Of a stretch of DNA of 64,000 nt, positions 1 to 10,400 are shown piece by piece. The translations under genes were made by a program, and so were the position numbers. The stretch is taken from assembly GCA_031316115.1 (NCBI GenBank), contig JALDRC010000012.1, positions 1 to 64,000 on the forward strand, written 5' to 3'. Source of the DNA: Nitrososphaeraceae archaeon (lineage in GTDB: Archaea; Thermoproteota; Nitrososphaeria; Nitrososphaerales; Nitrososphaeraceae). Every line of letters begins with the position of its first letter. Within the stretch, counting starts at the first letter, position 1. The notes below the pieces were generated by a model, which was not told the DNA's origin, did no database searches, and saw only the letters and a list, made by a program, of their open reading frames with translations.

Positions 1-179
1 TTTTACAGATATTACATTTTTTGAAATATCAATAACTCTTCTAATAGACAGAATAAAATTATATTTAAAAAATCAACAAAAAGAATACTTAAAAATAATT
101 GATTTGTTATGTTTTTTTATATAATATTATCATGTTATATCAAAGTAAAGATGTTTTATTAATAAAAGAGATTAAAGAT

Positions 180-1347
180 TGCTTTATCTATTATAAATAA
201 TATAAACAATTTTGAAAATATTAGATGGTTAAAAGAACCATTAGAAATAATTATACAATTACATCCTAATTTTGAGAACAAATATATGATTAGTCTTTTA
301 AAGATAGTAGATGAAAAATGCTGAAATATTGGTCAATTGGTAATACAAAGAAGTTTCTTATGATAATAAGATAACAAAATTGTATTTACAAAGACATCTA
401 TTTGAAATTTCAATTCAAATGGTAAAATTTCTTGAAAATACTGATAAAGAGAAAGAAGAATTGAGAAAAGAAATTCATGAAAAGATAGAAAAATCCTTTG
501 AAACCGAAGTAGAATTGCGATTAAAATATGGTAGAAATCAAAGGATTATAGCTTCTATGAACTATCAGGAAGCTGCTAATGAATATAAAAAAGCGTCTAA
601 TGATATAAAGTATACTAAATGTATCCAAAAAATGTATTATAATCACAAATTAGAAGATTATGAAATAACAAAATCGAAAATAGAATTTGTTCAATTCTCT
701 GTTGAAGGCACTACTGAATATGATACTATAAACAATATCTCAGATTTAAAAATTGAATTATCTAATTAAAATTTTACAGAAAATGCATTAAATCAATTGA
801 AGGAACATCCACTTTTGTCTTCGTTTCCATTACAGAGTTAAAGAACTCAGTAAATCTTCTAAACTTCTTACGGATAATTAGGATATTGAACAATATCATA
901 TTAAAAATAATAGCAGTTCGTATATTAATTTGAGTCCAATTTATCAAATTCTATATTGGATTTAAAGAAAGAGAAAAAAATTATGGAATGATTGAAGAAG
1001 ATAATATATTACTAAGTAAAAAAGAATTAGATTATCTTTTTTCTAATGAGTATATAACTTTTTTTCATATTTTAATTTCACAGATAAAAGTATTAATTAG
1101 AAAGTTACTAGAAATTAAAAAATTCAATTTTTTAAAAGAACATAAGAATGTAATAGTGTATAAAGAATTTGGAGGATCACTAGCAGAAAATGAAGTAAAA
1201 GATATCTTGGGAGAAGATATAATAGAATATCTGAAAATAAAATATACTGACATAAATGGAATTAATTTTAGAAATAAACTTTCTCATGGTTATGTTAAAG
1301 TTGATGAATTAAATAATAGAAATTCTTTTGCTATAATTTTTGCTTAA
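180..1347 (+). pseudogene. Decayed DUF4209-like protein gene
   Basis: Coding-like pieces in changing frames run through this stretch. A first piece (about 220-325) ends at an in-frame TGA. A TTG-started 129-codon frame at 380-769 carries a helical 'AANEYKKA' segment. A short piece at about 770-840 reads 'KEHPLLSSFPL'. A 119-codon frame at 988-1347 ends with 'NFRNKLSHG'. An RNxxxHG-type motif near the C terminus and a helical N-terminal part are features I associate with DUF4209 (HEPN-like) proteins of about 500-650 residues. I infer one ancestral gene broken by several stops and frameshifts. The family call rests on memory of motifs and is moderate at best; the two open frames could still be expressed as short proteins. 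Confidence 0.45.
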
Positions 1348-1440
1348 TTAAAATTGGTAAAATATGCTAAATAGATTCTAATCTATTTTATATTATTCAG
1401 TTTTGATTAACTACTTTGTTTTTACTATAACCTTAGACTA

Positions 1441-1581
1441 TTATTTTTGCACCGCTATCGATGTTACTCCCGATCGAATCATACTTTCAGATTTTGAATT
1501 TACAATCAATACTTCTGTGCTTTCTTCATATTCATAGATTTGAGGAAATTGCTTTTTTTCTGTAATATCTCGATTATCCAT
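1441..1581 (-). CDS. Possible small hypothetical protein (46 aa)
   Basis: An ATG-started minus-strand frame encodes 46 residues, beginning MDNRDITEKKQFPQ and ending GVTSIAVQK. Composition is protein-like, hydrophilic and with less Lys/Asn/Ile bias than random frames here, and the region is locally richer in GC than its surroundings. I recognise no family. It could be a real small protein, a fragment of a decayed gene, or chance. Confidence 0.25.
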   Translation of the reverse strand: MDNRDITEKKQFPQIYEYEESTEVLIVNSKSESMIRSGVTSIAVQK

Positions 1582-1868
1582 CTCTATTTTTAAAATATTA
1601 AAATTTGTAATTAAATCAATTAGACAAATTTATTTTACTTTTTAAAAATATTGATCGATTACAGCATTTACTTTTATCATATTCATACAATTGTTATATT
1701 ATTTTAAGCTCATCTATGTCGTATTGAACCTGCATATTACCAATGTTCAAAATCCCTCTAAAATCAAGAAATTGAAATTTTTATCTCAGTTTTAAGTAGA
1801 TTTCAATAATAAATCTAAATATATCTCATAAGATAACATAAATTATGACTGAATCAATAGTCTTTCGT

Positions 1869-1897
1869 ACCCAGCGTTCAAATCCTGCTAGCCCCAT
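1869..1897 (+). other. tRNA 3'-end-like fragment
   Basis: A GC-rich patch contains GTTCAAATC, the form of a tRNA T-loop, followed by a segment ending in GCCCCA like an acceptor end. The T-stem is imperfect and no 5' half (acceptor, D-arm, anticodon arm) is visible upstream. It may be a degenerate tRNA remnant or an old integration scar; chance is possible. Confidence 0.2.
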
Positions 1898-2396
1898 TGA
1901 ACTCTCTAATCATATTTTGATAAAGTCCAAGAAATAATAATGATATAATCGATATATGAAAACATTTTTTTGAAATATTTTATTTTAGAATTCATTAGGA
2001 GTTAAAATATTGTAAAAATATAATCTTAATATTTCCCAAGTTCTGAAATTTTTGATTAAATAAATTTTAATTTATCAAATCTACTTAGGATAGATAACAT
2101 ATGTTCGTTTATAAGTTATATATAATTTTTACATATTTTTAATATTTATGATTAATACCAATTTTGATATAGTCATAGCTATAAATAATCATTATTTTTC
2201 ATATTATAACTAATATTAGATTACAGTATATGAAATCAAATGTAACTAAATCTAGTAATAACAAAACAACTATGAGGAGAAAGCAATTCAAACGAATATA
2301 GTTATGTTGATATTAAAAAAAACGATAAATAAAATATATGATGTAGATTAATCGTAGATTTATTTCAATTTTTTTAAAATCACATCATTTATTATC

Positions 2397-2828
2397 CTAA
2401 TCAAGCTTTCCTTTAATCTTTGAATCTAGTTGATTAAACATGTCTAAACATTGGTTCTGTTTTTTTTCCAAGTCTAATAACTTTTGCATCAATTCTTTTT
2501 CAAATTGATTCAATTCTTCTTTGTCTGTTTTTTCCTTTATAGCTTCAAACCTTTTTTTGTAAAACCTTGTAGTAATAGTGGATAACAAAATAGTTATCAT
2601 TGCTATTCCAAATCCCATATACACCATAGCTACGAATCTACCTAAATCAGAAACAGGTACAACGTCCCCATATCCTACAGTTGTAACAGTTGCAATACAC
2701 CACCATAAAGCATCTTCTAAAGTTTTTATTTCTGAATTTGGTTCATTAGATTCTACACCGAACATTAAAAAAGTTCCTAACAATACAACACCTCCAGCAA
2801 GTATGAATAATTTTATAAGTGTATCCAT
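2397..2828 (-). CDS. Two-TM potassium channel (Ion_trans_2 type)
   Basis: A 143-residue membrane protein. Residues about 4-24 form TM1, residues 50-55 are the K+ selectivity filter TVGYGD preceded by a pore helix, and residues about 62-88 form TM2. The tail from about 92 to 140 is charged and Glu/Lys-rich with likely coiled coil, which may hold the tetramer together. There is no RCK/TrkA nucleotide-binding domain, so this is a minimal KcsA-like channel pore. Role: selective K+ flux across the cytoplasmic membrane, probably as a tetramer. It stands alone, with no operon partner. Confidence 0.9.
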   Translation of the reverse strand: MDTLIKLFILAGGVVLLGTFLMFGVESNEPNSEIKTLEDALWWCIATVTTVGYGDVVPVSDLGRFVAMVYMGFGIAMITILLSTITTRFYKKRFEAIKEKTDKEELNQFEKELMQKLLDLEKKQNQCLDMFNQLDSKIKGKLD

Positions 2829-3323
2829 ATTTGGAATTTATTAAGGACATTTGTTAAGTTTTCTATCAAATTGCAGGAATAATTTTGTCCTATCTAACAA
2901 GCTGTATTTTGGTAAGGAATTCGATATCTATTTATTAATAGATTCATATTAATTAAACCCTACAATTCATTTTTATAATATTCAATCTTAGTCTTCAGGA
3001 AATGCAACATTTTAAAGTATATCTAGCCATGATTCTTAATATTTAATAAATTCGTCCAATACTTAGGTTACTTGTTCTTTTATTTTTTGAATAGTTTCGA
3101 TATCGTTTTATTTCTTTACCTTAAATAAAGAAAATATATCAACATGCCTTTTGTACCTGAAGGTATTAATTTAATTTGAAGTATTTAAATAGAGAAAATC
3201 AAAATTTTCCAATATGGTAAATCACTATATACTTCTGTTCTAACTGGTTACCTTAATTTAACCTTGAGAACTTTGATAACCGCAAAAATTAATTTATACA
3301 TATTAAAATAAATATTATGAAAA
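2829..3323. other. Intergenic, no gene seen
   Basis: About 500 bases of AT-rich spacer between divergently oriented genes. It should hold promoters for both, but no element stands out enough to call. Confidence 0.5.
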
Positions 3324-4352
3324 ATGCTATTTACTTGGATATTGGTAATGTGTAATATTCAACCAAAACTTAATTGTAACTTTGATTTTATTAGTAAAAA
3401 TTCTTTAAAAATTGTCAAAATGAGCGTCGTTTTCTCAATTTCTATTATAGTACTTTTCCAATTATTCTATATTGATGAATTCAGGAATAAGGACAGTTTA
3501 GTTTATGCACAATCTAACTCAAAAGACAATACCTCAAAACCTACCCAATCTATTCTTGCAACCCTTGTGGATAAAGCAGTGCAAGAATTAGAGACTCCAA
3601 ATACTACAAAGTCGCTTTTAAATTTAAACCTAGTCATCCAAGCCCTAAAGGAAGCAAATTCAGATTCATCTTATGTACAGACAACAAAAGTTCTATTAGA
3701 AGATGCAGTCACTGCGATAAACGACAATGATACAGATAGAGCATCTGTATATATGGGTCTGGCAATTGACGAACTGTCAGTTGGAGATAGTAACACAGAG
3801 AGCAGTACAACACAAACACCTTCAATAGATGCAAAACCTATTGCTAGTGAAAATTTTCTTCCATATGAAAATTCAATTTTTGGAATTAAAATAAAATATC
3901 CAGATAACTGGTCGGTAAGAACATATCCATATGATCTTACATTGAATAATACTGTTGTAGGATTTTATTCTCCTTCAAAAACAGCATCAGAACTTGGAAA
4001 TATATCTGGTGTGTCTGGTCTTTTTGTGCCATATCTTGATGTATTTGTATTCTCTTCAAAAAATAATACCTTGGAAAGGGTTATCGATGAAAAAATCAAA
4101 AGAATACAAAATAGTACCTTTTTTTCGATAAGTCAATCTGAACCATCTACGTTAAAAGGAAATCAATCTGCTTATACATTAATTTATTCAACAACAGTAG
4201 GAAAAGAGGAATTATTTAAAAAGATTCAAGTTTATACAATATTTGGTGATAAGGTATATCTTATAACATTTACATCTCAAGATGCATTATTTTCGGATTA
4301 TTTACCTGTCGCCAAAAAAATGATAGATTCCTTCCAAGTCAGAAAATCGTGA
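3324..4352 (+). CDS. Exported PsbP-like domain protein
   Basis: A 342-residue protein. A hydrophobic segment lies at about residues 35-50, so the true start may be the internal ATG at 3420, giving a normal signal sequence ending near 'VYAQS'. Residues about 65-150 are helical (many 'LNLVIQALKEAN'-type turns). Residues about 180-342 form a PsbP-like domain starting with the typical 'YENSIFGIKIKYPDNW' opening. In archaea of this group such domains are common in exported proteins of unknown ligand. Likely extracellular; function unknown. No operon partner. Confidence 0.65.
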   Translation: MLFTWILVMCNIQPKLNCNFDFISKNSLKIVKMSVVFSISIIVLFQLFYIDEFRNKDSLVYAQSNSKDNTSKPTQSILATLVDKAVQELETPNTTKSLLNLNLVIQALKEANSDSSYVQTTKVLLEDAVTAINDNDTDRASVYMGLAIDELSVGDSNTESSTTQTPSIDAKPIASENFLPYENSIFGIKIKYPDNWSVRTYPYDLTLNNTVVGFYSPSKTASELGNISGVSGLFVPYLDVFVFSSKNNTLERVIDEKIKRIQNSTFFSISQSEPSTLKGNQSAYTLIYSTTVGKEELFKKIQVYTIFGDKVYLITFTSQDALFSDYLPVAKKMIDSFQVRKS

Positions 4353-4628
4353 GAATGATATACATATGAGTTGATCATTAATTCATGTTCTAATATCTTG
4401 GTGACAGATTTTGTCTAAATCTATCATATGTTTTTATTTTACAGGTATGTATATATTCATACAACTGATATCAACTAAAAATAACAATTCTTGAATAATA
4501 ATGTCCACATTTGATACCTTTATTCATGAAAAACATAGGAGTTATGAAAAAAAGGGTTATTTAGTCAGAAAATAATATAATGTTGTAGGTTTAATCCTTA
4601 AAAAAGGACTGGTATATTCTTTATGAAT

Positions 4629-6140
4629 TTATCCGACCAACTGTACAGGTGGGGGTGTCCATGTTCCATTTAAAACTTGTTCTGCAGGCAAATACATTCG
4701 CAATATCATATAGAATCCATCAGCAGGCGATGGTAACCAATTAGATTCTTTATCTGAACCAGGGTTTTGATTTTGTATATAAAGATCAAGCGAACCATCT
4801 TCATTACTGTTCAATCCTTCGGTATATTTTCCTAGCGAGTAACGGTTTAGCGGATTGTCATAGAAATATTTTTCCTGGTTATACATTGTTACTGACCAAA
4901 AACCATCCACTGGTGGTGTCTGTCCTGGAGGAAAGTGAATCACATAATTGTTGGTACCGTTATATGGATTTCCTTGACTATCAGTTTGAGAGATTGGATA
5001 AAGAGCTGCTTGTGGGATATTAGCACCAAAACCTATCTTAGCAATAGCTGCCCTAGTGAGATAGTCAGTTCCATAAATTCCGGCCTGTGTATTAATAGAC
5101 CATCCATTCACAATAGTACCGATATTTGCCACTCTTGCATTAATCAGTTTTTCACCTTCCTGTATTCCAGTTTCAAGAGCAGTTTTTATTGTGTTGTTTG
5201 CGTCAACTGAAGGTGTTTTTCCAGGTCCAATACCTATGCTAGCAAGTTTGGCTACAACCCCAGGATCTGCAGGATTCAATGGATTATCAATCATTGCTTG
5301 TCCTAATTCATCATATAGTTTGATACCAGTTGTTGGTATGTTTGCTGGTTGAGGTTTGATCGGAACCTGACTAGAAACATTTGTATCTGATGTTGTTTGT
5401 GAATTATTTTTTGTTGTATTTCCTTCAAATACTGAAAGTGGAGTCAAACTCATCTTATCCTGAATAGCATGAACATTTGGCAAATCTGAATCACCTTTAA
5501 CTAGAATCCTGTTGATAATCCAGGCAAGATTTGTAGGAGTCCATATCTTTGTCATATCTTCTGGAACTTGTCCATTCCAATTTGGACCAGCAATAAGATA
5601 TGTACCTTCTGTTCCCCCTGAAGCACGTGTTCCAAGATAGTCATAATCATTAGTATACGCATCCAAGAATTCAATTGTAATATACCTATCTTGAACAGAA
5701 GGTACTTTGAGAACAAGTGGTTCCTCTGTCAAATTCATCCATGATATACAATATAATGTATCGTCATTGGGACTTACCACATCTTTAAAACTTGCATTTA
5801 CAAGTTGAGTTGCACAATTCATTTCGTTTGCTGGACCTTGCCCAGTTACATGAGGAGTGTTAGGATTGGTAAAATAATCGAAACTTCGTTGCATATTTAT
5901 TAGTGGATATCCCCAAATATAGGCAAGTGTTGCAATATCTTCTGGTGTGTCAGAATTTGATATTTGAGCCATAGTAGTGTATAGTTGTTCTTGTGATGGC
6001 GGGGAGGAGGAATCTGGTTGAGTTTGGGTCTGATTTTGGGCATCTACTGTTTGAAAAAAGATGGCAGATAGGCCAATAGAAGAAAGAGCTACCAGTATGA
6101 TAAGAGAGCAGATTTTTATACTCTCAAAAATCTTTACCAT
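4629..6140 (-). CDS. Exported DUF1254/DUF1214 domain protein
   Basis: A 503-residue protein with an N-terminal hydrophobic export signal (about residues 8-34, ending near 'VDAQ'). Residues about 60-210 match the DUF1254 pattern ('YIWGYPLINMQRS', then 'NDDTLY' and 'RYITIEFLDAYT'). The C-terminal part (about 390-500) matches DUF1214 ('DGFWSVTMYN', 'RYSLG', 'WLPSPADGFYMILRMY'). The two-domain order is standard for the family, and the length is usual. These domains occur widely in bacteria with no settled reaction. Probably located outside the membrane. It precedes the IS630 relic and is transcribed away from it. Confidence 0.88.
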   Translation of the reverse strand: MVKIFESIKICSLIILVALSSIGLSAIFFQTVDAQNQTQTQPDSSSPPSQEQLYTTMAQISNSDTPEDIATLAYIWGYPLINMQRSFDYFTNPNTPHVTGQGPANEMNCATQLVNASFKDVVSPNDDTLYCISWMNLTEEPLVLKVPSVQDRYITIEFLDAYTNDYDYLGTRASGGTEGTYLIAGPNWNGQVPEDMTKIWTPTNLAWIINRILVKGDSDLPNVHAIQDKMSLTPLSVFEGNTTKNNSQTTSDTNVSSQVPIKPQPANIPTTGIKLYDELGQAMIDNPLNPADPGVVAKLASIGIGPGKTPSVDANNTIKTALETGIQEGEKLINARVANIGTIVNGWSINTQAGIYGTDYLTRAAIAKIGFGANIPQAALYPISQTDSQGNPYNGTNNYVIHFPPGQTPPVDGFWSVTMYNQEKYFYDNPLNRYSLGKYTEGLNSNEDGSLDLYIQNQNPGSDKESNWLPSPADGFYMILRMYLPAEQVLNGTWTPPPVQLVG

Positions 6141-6481
6141 TAGGAGGTATAAAATAAAATATTATAAATATTTTGCTTATAACAAATATTCTATTACCTG
6201 ATATTCTACTATTATTACTGTATCAAATACACAAAAAGGAAATAGGTTTAAATAGATTTTATCTAAAGATATAGAAATCATTTTATTAAATTTTTGAATC
6301 TATAGGAATAGGAGGTGTTTCTCATAAATTGATCACTGACATATACTTGGTATTATATTAATTAATGACATAAAATTGCTAACAGATAACAAAATCCGAT
6401 GATTTATCTTTACTATATCAAAAAGACATCCTTATTTTATAATCAAGGTATTTTTAACATATCTCATGAGACCACAACACC
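6141..6481. other. Intergenic flank of IS630-type element
   Basis: About 340 bases between the DUF1254 gene and the left terminal repeat of the mobile element. AT-rich, with no frame or RNA that I can support. Confidence 0.5.
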
Positions 6482-7556
6482 AACTATACTGACTAACTAA
6501 ACTTCGTAGATACATTTTTAGCTAACCGACATTCTACACATATCATAATTGCGTCATTATACGAAAATAGATAAGATTTACAACCAAGAATCTAATGCAG
6601 ATATTAAAGAAAGAATACAACTTGTAAGACGCATTACACAAGATAAACAACACATAGAAGATGTAGCAAATGAATTACACAGATGTAGAGCATGGGCTTA
6701 CAAATGGTACAAACGATACAACGAAAATGGATTAGAAGGATTGCAAGACCAACCAAGAACAGGTAGACCTCCAGATGTACCAAAAGAAACAATGCTAAAA
6801 ATAAGACAAGAATTGGCATATAGCAACACAGGATGGGATTTCAGACAAGTAATGGATCTAATTTACAAAAAGACAGGAGTAAGATATCATGAAGTACATA
6901 TCTATCGTTTGTTACACAAGTGGGGATTCAAATCCAAGGTACCAAAGAAAAGATTTGTAAATACTGCCTCTACAAATGAAAAGAAGAGCTTCAAAAAAGA
7001 GTAAAACAGGTTCTATCCAATTTAAAAACAGGTTCGACTGTAATTGTACAAGATGAATCAATATTTGTTTATGATTATATCTTCAAGCGAAAGAAGTGGA
7101 TTTCTGCGGAAAAAAGACCAATAGTTACAGTTACAGGTTGTCGTAAAAAGACTATTGTATTTGGTTGTTTATCTATAGAAGGTAAGCAATTATTTTTACA
7201 ATATGATAATTTTAACAGTAGTACATTTGTTGATTATCTGAAACAGATACAAAAGCAATTTAGTAGATCCATTATATTTGTTGATAGAGCAACACCTAAT
7301 TGTTCTAAGATAACAAAACAATATCTGGGTGAAAATAAAGATACCATAAGAGTAGAAGATTTCCCTGTTGGCTCTCCAGAATTTAATGCAGTAGAAGAAT
7401 GTTGGAGACAGGGAAAAGCATAATATTTTCTTGTTATTATCATACATTTGATTCTTTAAAGGATGTAATTTCTAGTTACTATAAAACAAGAAGATTTAAT
7501 TTAGATGTTATAAAGTATCTCGCTAGGTCTGCGTATTAATGTTATTCAGTATAGTT
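6482..7556 (+). mobile_element. IS630-type insertion sequence, decayed
   Basis: Imperfect terminal inverted repeats bracket the transposase frames: AACTATACTGACTAAC at 6482-6497 and its inverse GTTATTCAGTATAGTT at 7541-7556, 15 of 16 positions matching. Total length is about 1.08 kb, normal for IS630/Tc1-like elements, which insert at TA. The exact boundary is uncertain: the outermost AACTATAGTT-type bases could be a palindromic target rather than element sequence. The transposase is interrupted twice (see next entry). Confidence 0.75.
6549..7539 (+). pseudogene. IS630-family transposase, frame broken twice
   Basis: The first frame (6549-7004, TTG start, 151 codons) has the helix-turn-helix N-terminal part (winged HTH, 'RTGRPPDVPKE'). 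At the A6 run near 6993-6998 a -1 shift continues into the DDE catalytic domain: 'VQDESIF' (first Asp), 'IFVDRATPN' (second), 'SPEFNAVEECWR' (Glu). A second -1 shift is needed at the A4 run near 7417, after which 'FDSLKDVISSYYKTRRFNLD' runs to a stop at 7539. Frameshifted transposases exist in some IS families, so the first site could be programmed, but two disruptions suggest decay or homopolymer sequencing errors. Confidence 0.8.
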
Positions 7557-7918
7557 AACGATTTCAAAAAGATAACAAAGATCGAAAATTCAACAAACTA
7601 TTCTCTTGTAATTGTTAATTTGTATTTGTATCACTTTTTGAATTATTTTAAAGGTAACATATAAACATCTTTAGAGCAATAAATTTACTCCATAAAATTT
7701 TATTTTAAAAATGTATATGTTCTTTATCTTTAGTATCATATTAAATAAATTTAATATACATACATTTCAATAATCCAGAATGAAAAGTCATAATTAAAAA
7801 TAAGATAAAAAAGGAATAAGTAAATTTTGAGAATCATCGATGTTAGCAGTAGCAGTTTTTTCTCCATCTAGATTTCTTAGATTGACAGGATTTTGACAGA
7901 ATATACATATTCAACATG
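7557..7918. other. Intergenic, no gene seen
   Basis: About 360 AT-rich bases between the IS630 element and the 3' end of the first sulfatase gene. No supported feature. Confidence 0.5.
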
Positions 7919-9799
7919 TTAAGAGATAGGAGATTCGTTGCTAAATTTCTCTGGGATAATGTCTGCCGAAGTAATCGTAACTTGTGATTGGTTAACAGGT
8001 GGTGAAGCACTAGCTAATCCTTGATAAAATGCCTGTCCACGAGGAATTACAACACCAACATCTTTTGCGTATTCATTGTATGCTGAGATCAATTTTTGCA
8101 TAATTTCAGGATTTGTATCTGCTAGATTGACTAGTTCCGTAGGATCATCTACAATATTGTGAAGTTCCCATTTTCCGTCACCAACTGGAGGTTCATGTTT
8201 TATGGCTTTCCAATCACCCATGTATACTGCTGTATTGTTAAACATCTCGTCAGCCACTATATCTTCTGGTCCATATATGCTGTCTGTAGTTCCATTAAAG
8301 AGTGGTTTTAAAGATTTGCCCATTATAGGGTGGACTGGCATTCCATTATAGGTTGAACCTGGATGCTGAACTCCTGCGTATTCTAGAAAAGTAGGAGTAA
8401 GATCACTTACATAAGCAAATGCCTTTATAATCTCTGGGTTTGATTCACCATCGGAAGATGATGAAGAGTCTGATGATATTCCTGGATCTTTAAATATGAA
8501 TGGAACTCTTGTACCTCCTTCATACTCACTTGTCTTGAATCCAGAAAGTGGAGAGTCTGAAGTTGCGGTACCCCATGCAGCATAGTTAAATTCAGAGGTT
8601 CCGTTACCAAGGTTTGATAAAGTGTTGTTTACATTAATTGTAAAGTTCTGCATTGCTGAAGCTGAAGATGATGAGAACTGTAAGGAAAGAAATGGTCCTG
8701 GTTCACTGGTACCGTTATCTGAAACAAATACGATCAAAGTATTATCGTATTTTCCACTATCTTTAAGATATTGTATTACTTTACCAATATTATCATCCAT
8801 ATTTTCTATCATTGCAGCTCGCACTGCCAATATTCTGGATGCATAATCTTTTTGTTCTTGTGTTAGTTCTTCCCATGGTTGGTTTGGTGGTATTCTATCA
8901 GGCAGTTTCATATCTGCGTTCCAAAATCCTAGGTCTTGCTGCTTTTCAAATCTCTGTTCTCTTATTTTGTCCCATCCAATACTGTTCATCTCAGTATACT
9001 TTGCCACTGACTCTTGTGGTGATTGAAATGGTGAATGTGCAACCTGGAAAGATAGGTAACCAAAGAATGGTTTTCCATCAGTAGAATCCTTGAGGAATTC
9101 TAGCATTTTGTCAGCATATAGTTCATTTGAATATAGGTTTTTATTGCCAGGTCTAGGAATTATTTGATCATTTTCTGCAAAAGTTATTTTCTCTAATGGA
9201 GGTTCTGGGAAATCATTAAAGTGATTAGCTCCACCATTTAGCAAGGTAAAGCTTTGTTCAAAGCCTTTGTCATATGGAAAGGTTCCCTTTGTAAAGTTAT
9301 TACCAGAAAGATGCCACTTTCCTGACAAATATGTATGATACCCTGCATCTTTCAAGAGTTCTGCAACAGTAACAACTCTGTCATTTATGTAAGTTTCATA
9401 ACCTGGTTTGCCAACTTGATTTGGAGCTATTAATTCATACATTGACCCTATCCCGCCAATATGGTGATCTACACCAGTTAGTACTTCTACTCTCGCAGGA
9501 GAACATACAGGAACTGTATGATAATTTGATAAAATTTTTCCGTCTTTTGCTAAATTATCCAAATTAGGTGTTGATATTTCGCCACCAAAAGATCCTATAT
9601 CAGAATAACCAAAATCGTCTCCAAGAAACAACATAATATTAGGACGCGTATCTTCTGTGTCTGTATCTATGTCCTGTCCATCACCAGTAATAGCTTGTGC
9701 AAAACTTGTACCAAATGTATTGAACGAGGGTATGACAGTCAGACTTGAAGTAAGCAGCAGCATTAAGCTGAAAACAAAATGCTGTTTGTTAATATTCAT
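7919..9799 (-). CDS. Exported sulfatase (AslA-type), CSPAR motif
   Basis: A 626-residue alkaline-phosphatase-fold sulfatase. A signal peptide covers residues about 8-35 (…'SFAQA'). Metal site: 'FLGDDFGYSD' near 58. Sulfatase core motif at 99-103 is C-S-P-A-R followed by 'VEVLTG'; Cys99 is expected to be oxidised to formylglycine. 'GKWHLSG' and 'VFVSDNGTSEPG' are further active-site motifs. It should cleave sulfate esters of exported or environmental substrates; the substrate is not predictable. It is about half identical by eye to the next sulfatase, suggesting duplication. Maturation would depend on the FGE encoded at 12874-13851, acting before export. Confidence 0.9.
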   Translation of the reverse strand: MNINKQHFVFSLMLLLTSSLTVIPSFNTFGTSFAQAITGDGQDIDTDTEDTRPNIMLFLGDDFGYSDIGSFGGEISTPNLDNLAKDGKILSNYHTVPVCSPARVEVLTGVDHHIGGIGSMYELIAPNQVGKPGYETYINDRVVTVAELLKDAGYHTYLSGKWHLSGNNFTKGTFPYDKGFEQSFTLLNGGANHFNDFPEPPLEKITFAENDQIIPRPGNKNLYSNELYADKMLEFLKDSTDGKPFFGYLSFQVAHSPFQSPQESVAKYTEMNSIGWDKIREQRFEKQQDLGFWNADMKLPDRIPPNQPWEELTQEQKDYASRILAVRAAMIENMDDNIGKVIQYLKDSGKYDNTLIVFVSDNGTSEPGPFLSLQFSSSSASAMQNFTINVNNTLSNLGNGTSEFNYAAWGTATSDSPLSGFKTSEYEGGTRVPFIFKDPGISSDSSSSSDGESNPEIIKAFAYVSDLTPTFLEYAGVQHPGSTYNGMPVHPIMGKSLKPLFNGTTDSIYGPEDIVADEMFNNTAVYMGDWKAIKHEPPVGDGKWELHNIVDDPTELVNLADTNPEIMQKLISAYNEYAKDVGVVIPRGQAFYQGLASASPPVNQSQVTITSADIIPEKFSNESPIS

Positions 9800-10400
9800 A
9801 AAATCTTGATTGTAAATAGTTCTATTTAAAGATTAACATATTCAATAACCAAAACTTTGGACAAATTTTTTGAAACATATTATAAGAATTATAAAAAATA
9901 ATTTACTCTAAAACTGATTTTATTAGAAAAGATTATTTTATCCTAACACATAAGTCACTAAAAAACAGTATGAAAATCAAAATTCAATTCAATTAATGAA
10001 AAAAATATACGAGATCAGATTGTAGTTATAAATTTGACTGTTTTTAATTATAATATTAGATATCCGAAAAGTCATCTATTCCTCAATTTCTAGAATTCAT
10101 AATCAGATATATCAAGAATTTTCTATAGTAATTTTTGCCAAATTAGCTTTGATATAGATAAGTGCCTTTTAATTCTATAATCAGGTACAATTATTTATTC
10201 TCCTTGTATAATGATTTTTTAATAAGTTTTGAATATTGTCATCAAAATTATATACTCTTTGGATGTAGTTATTTTCTCATATAAAGCAGTTCAGATACGA
10301 TTTTTTTGTGATTGTTTTGATTTAAAATGCATTTCACAAAGTTCTATTAAAAAAAAAGAAAGTTGATTTTTCTTGTTTTGAAAAATATTTGTTTTCTTGT
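9800..10400. other. Intergenic, no gene seen
   Basis: Six hundred AT-rich bases between two sulfatase genes on the same strand. The gap makes a shared transcript unlikely; a promoter for the 7919-9799 gene should lie near the left end, but none is clear. Confidence 0.5.

Larger units (their letters stand above)
1348..2396. other. AT-rich intergenic stretch
   Basis: Mostly AT-rich sequence without convincing genes. It contains one possible 46-codon minus-strand frame (1441-1581) and a tRNA-like T-arm fragment near 1869-1897, both listed separately. Confidence 0.6.

Noticed and set aside
2578-2844. 88-codon plus-strand frame antisense to the K+ channel
   Set aside because: The minus strand carries the TVGYGD filter and two TM helices; the plus frame is a shadow.
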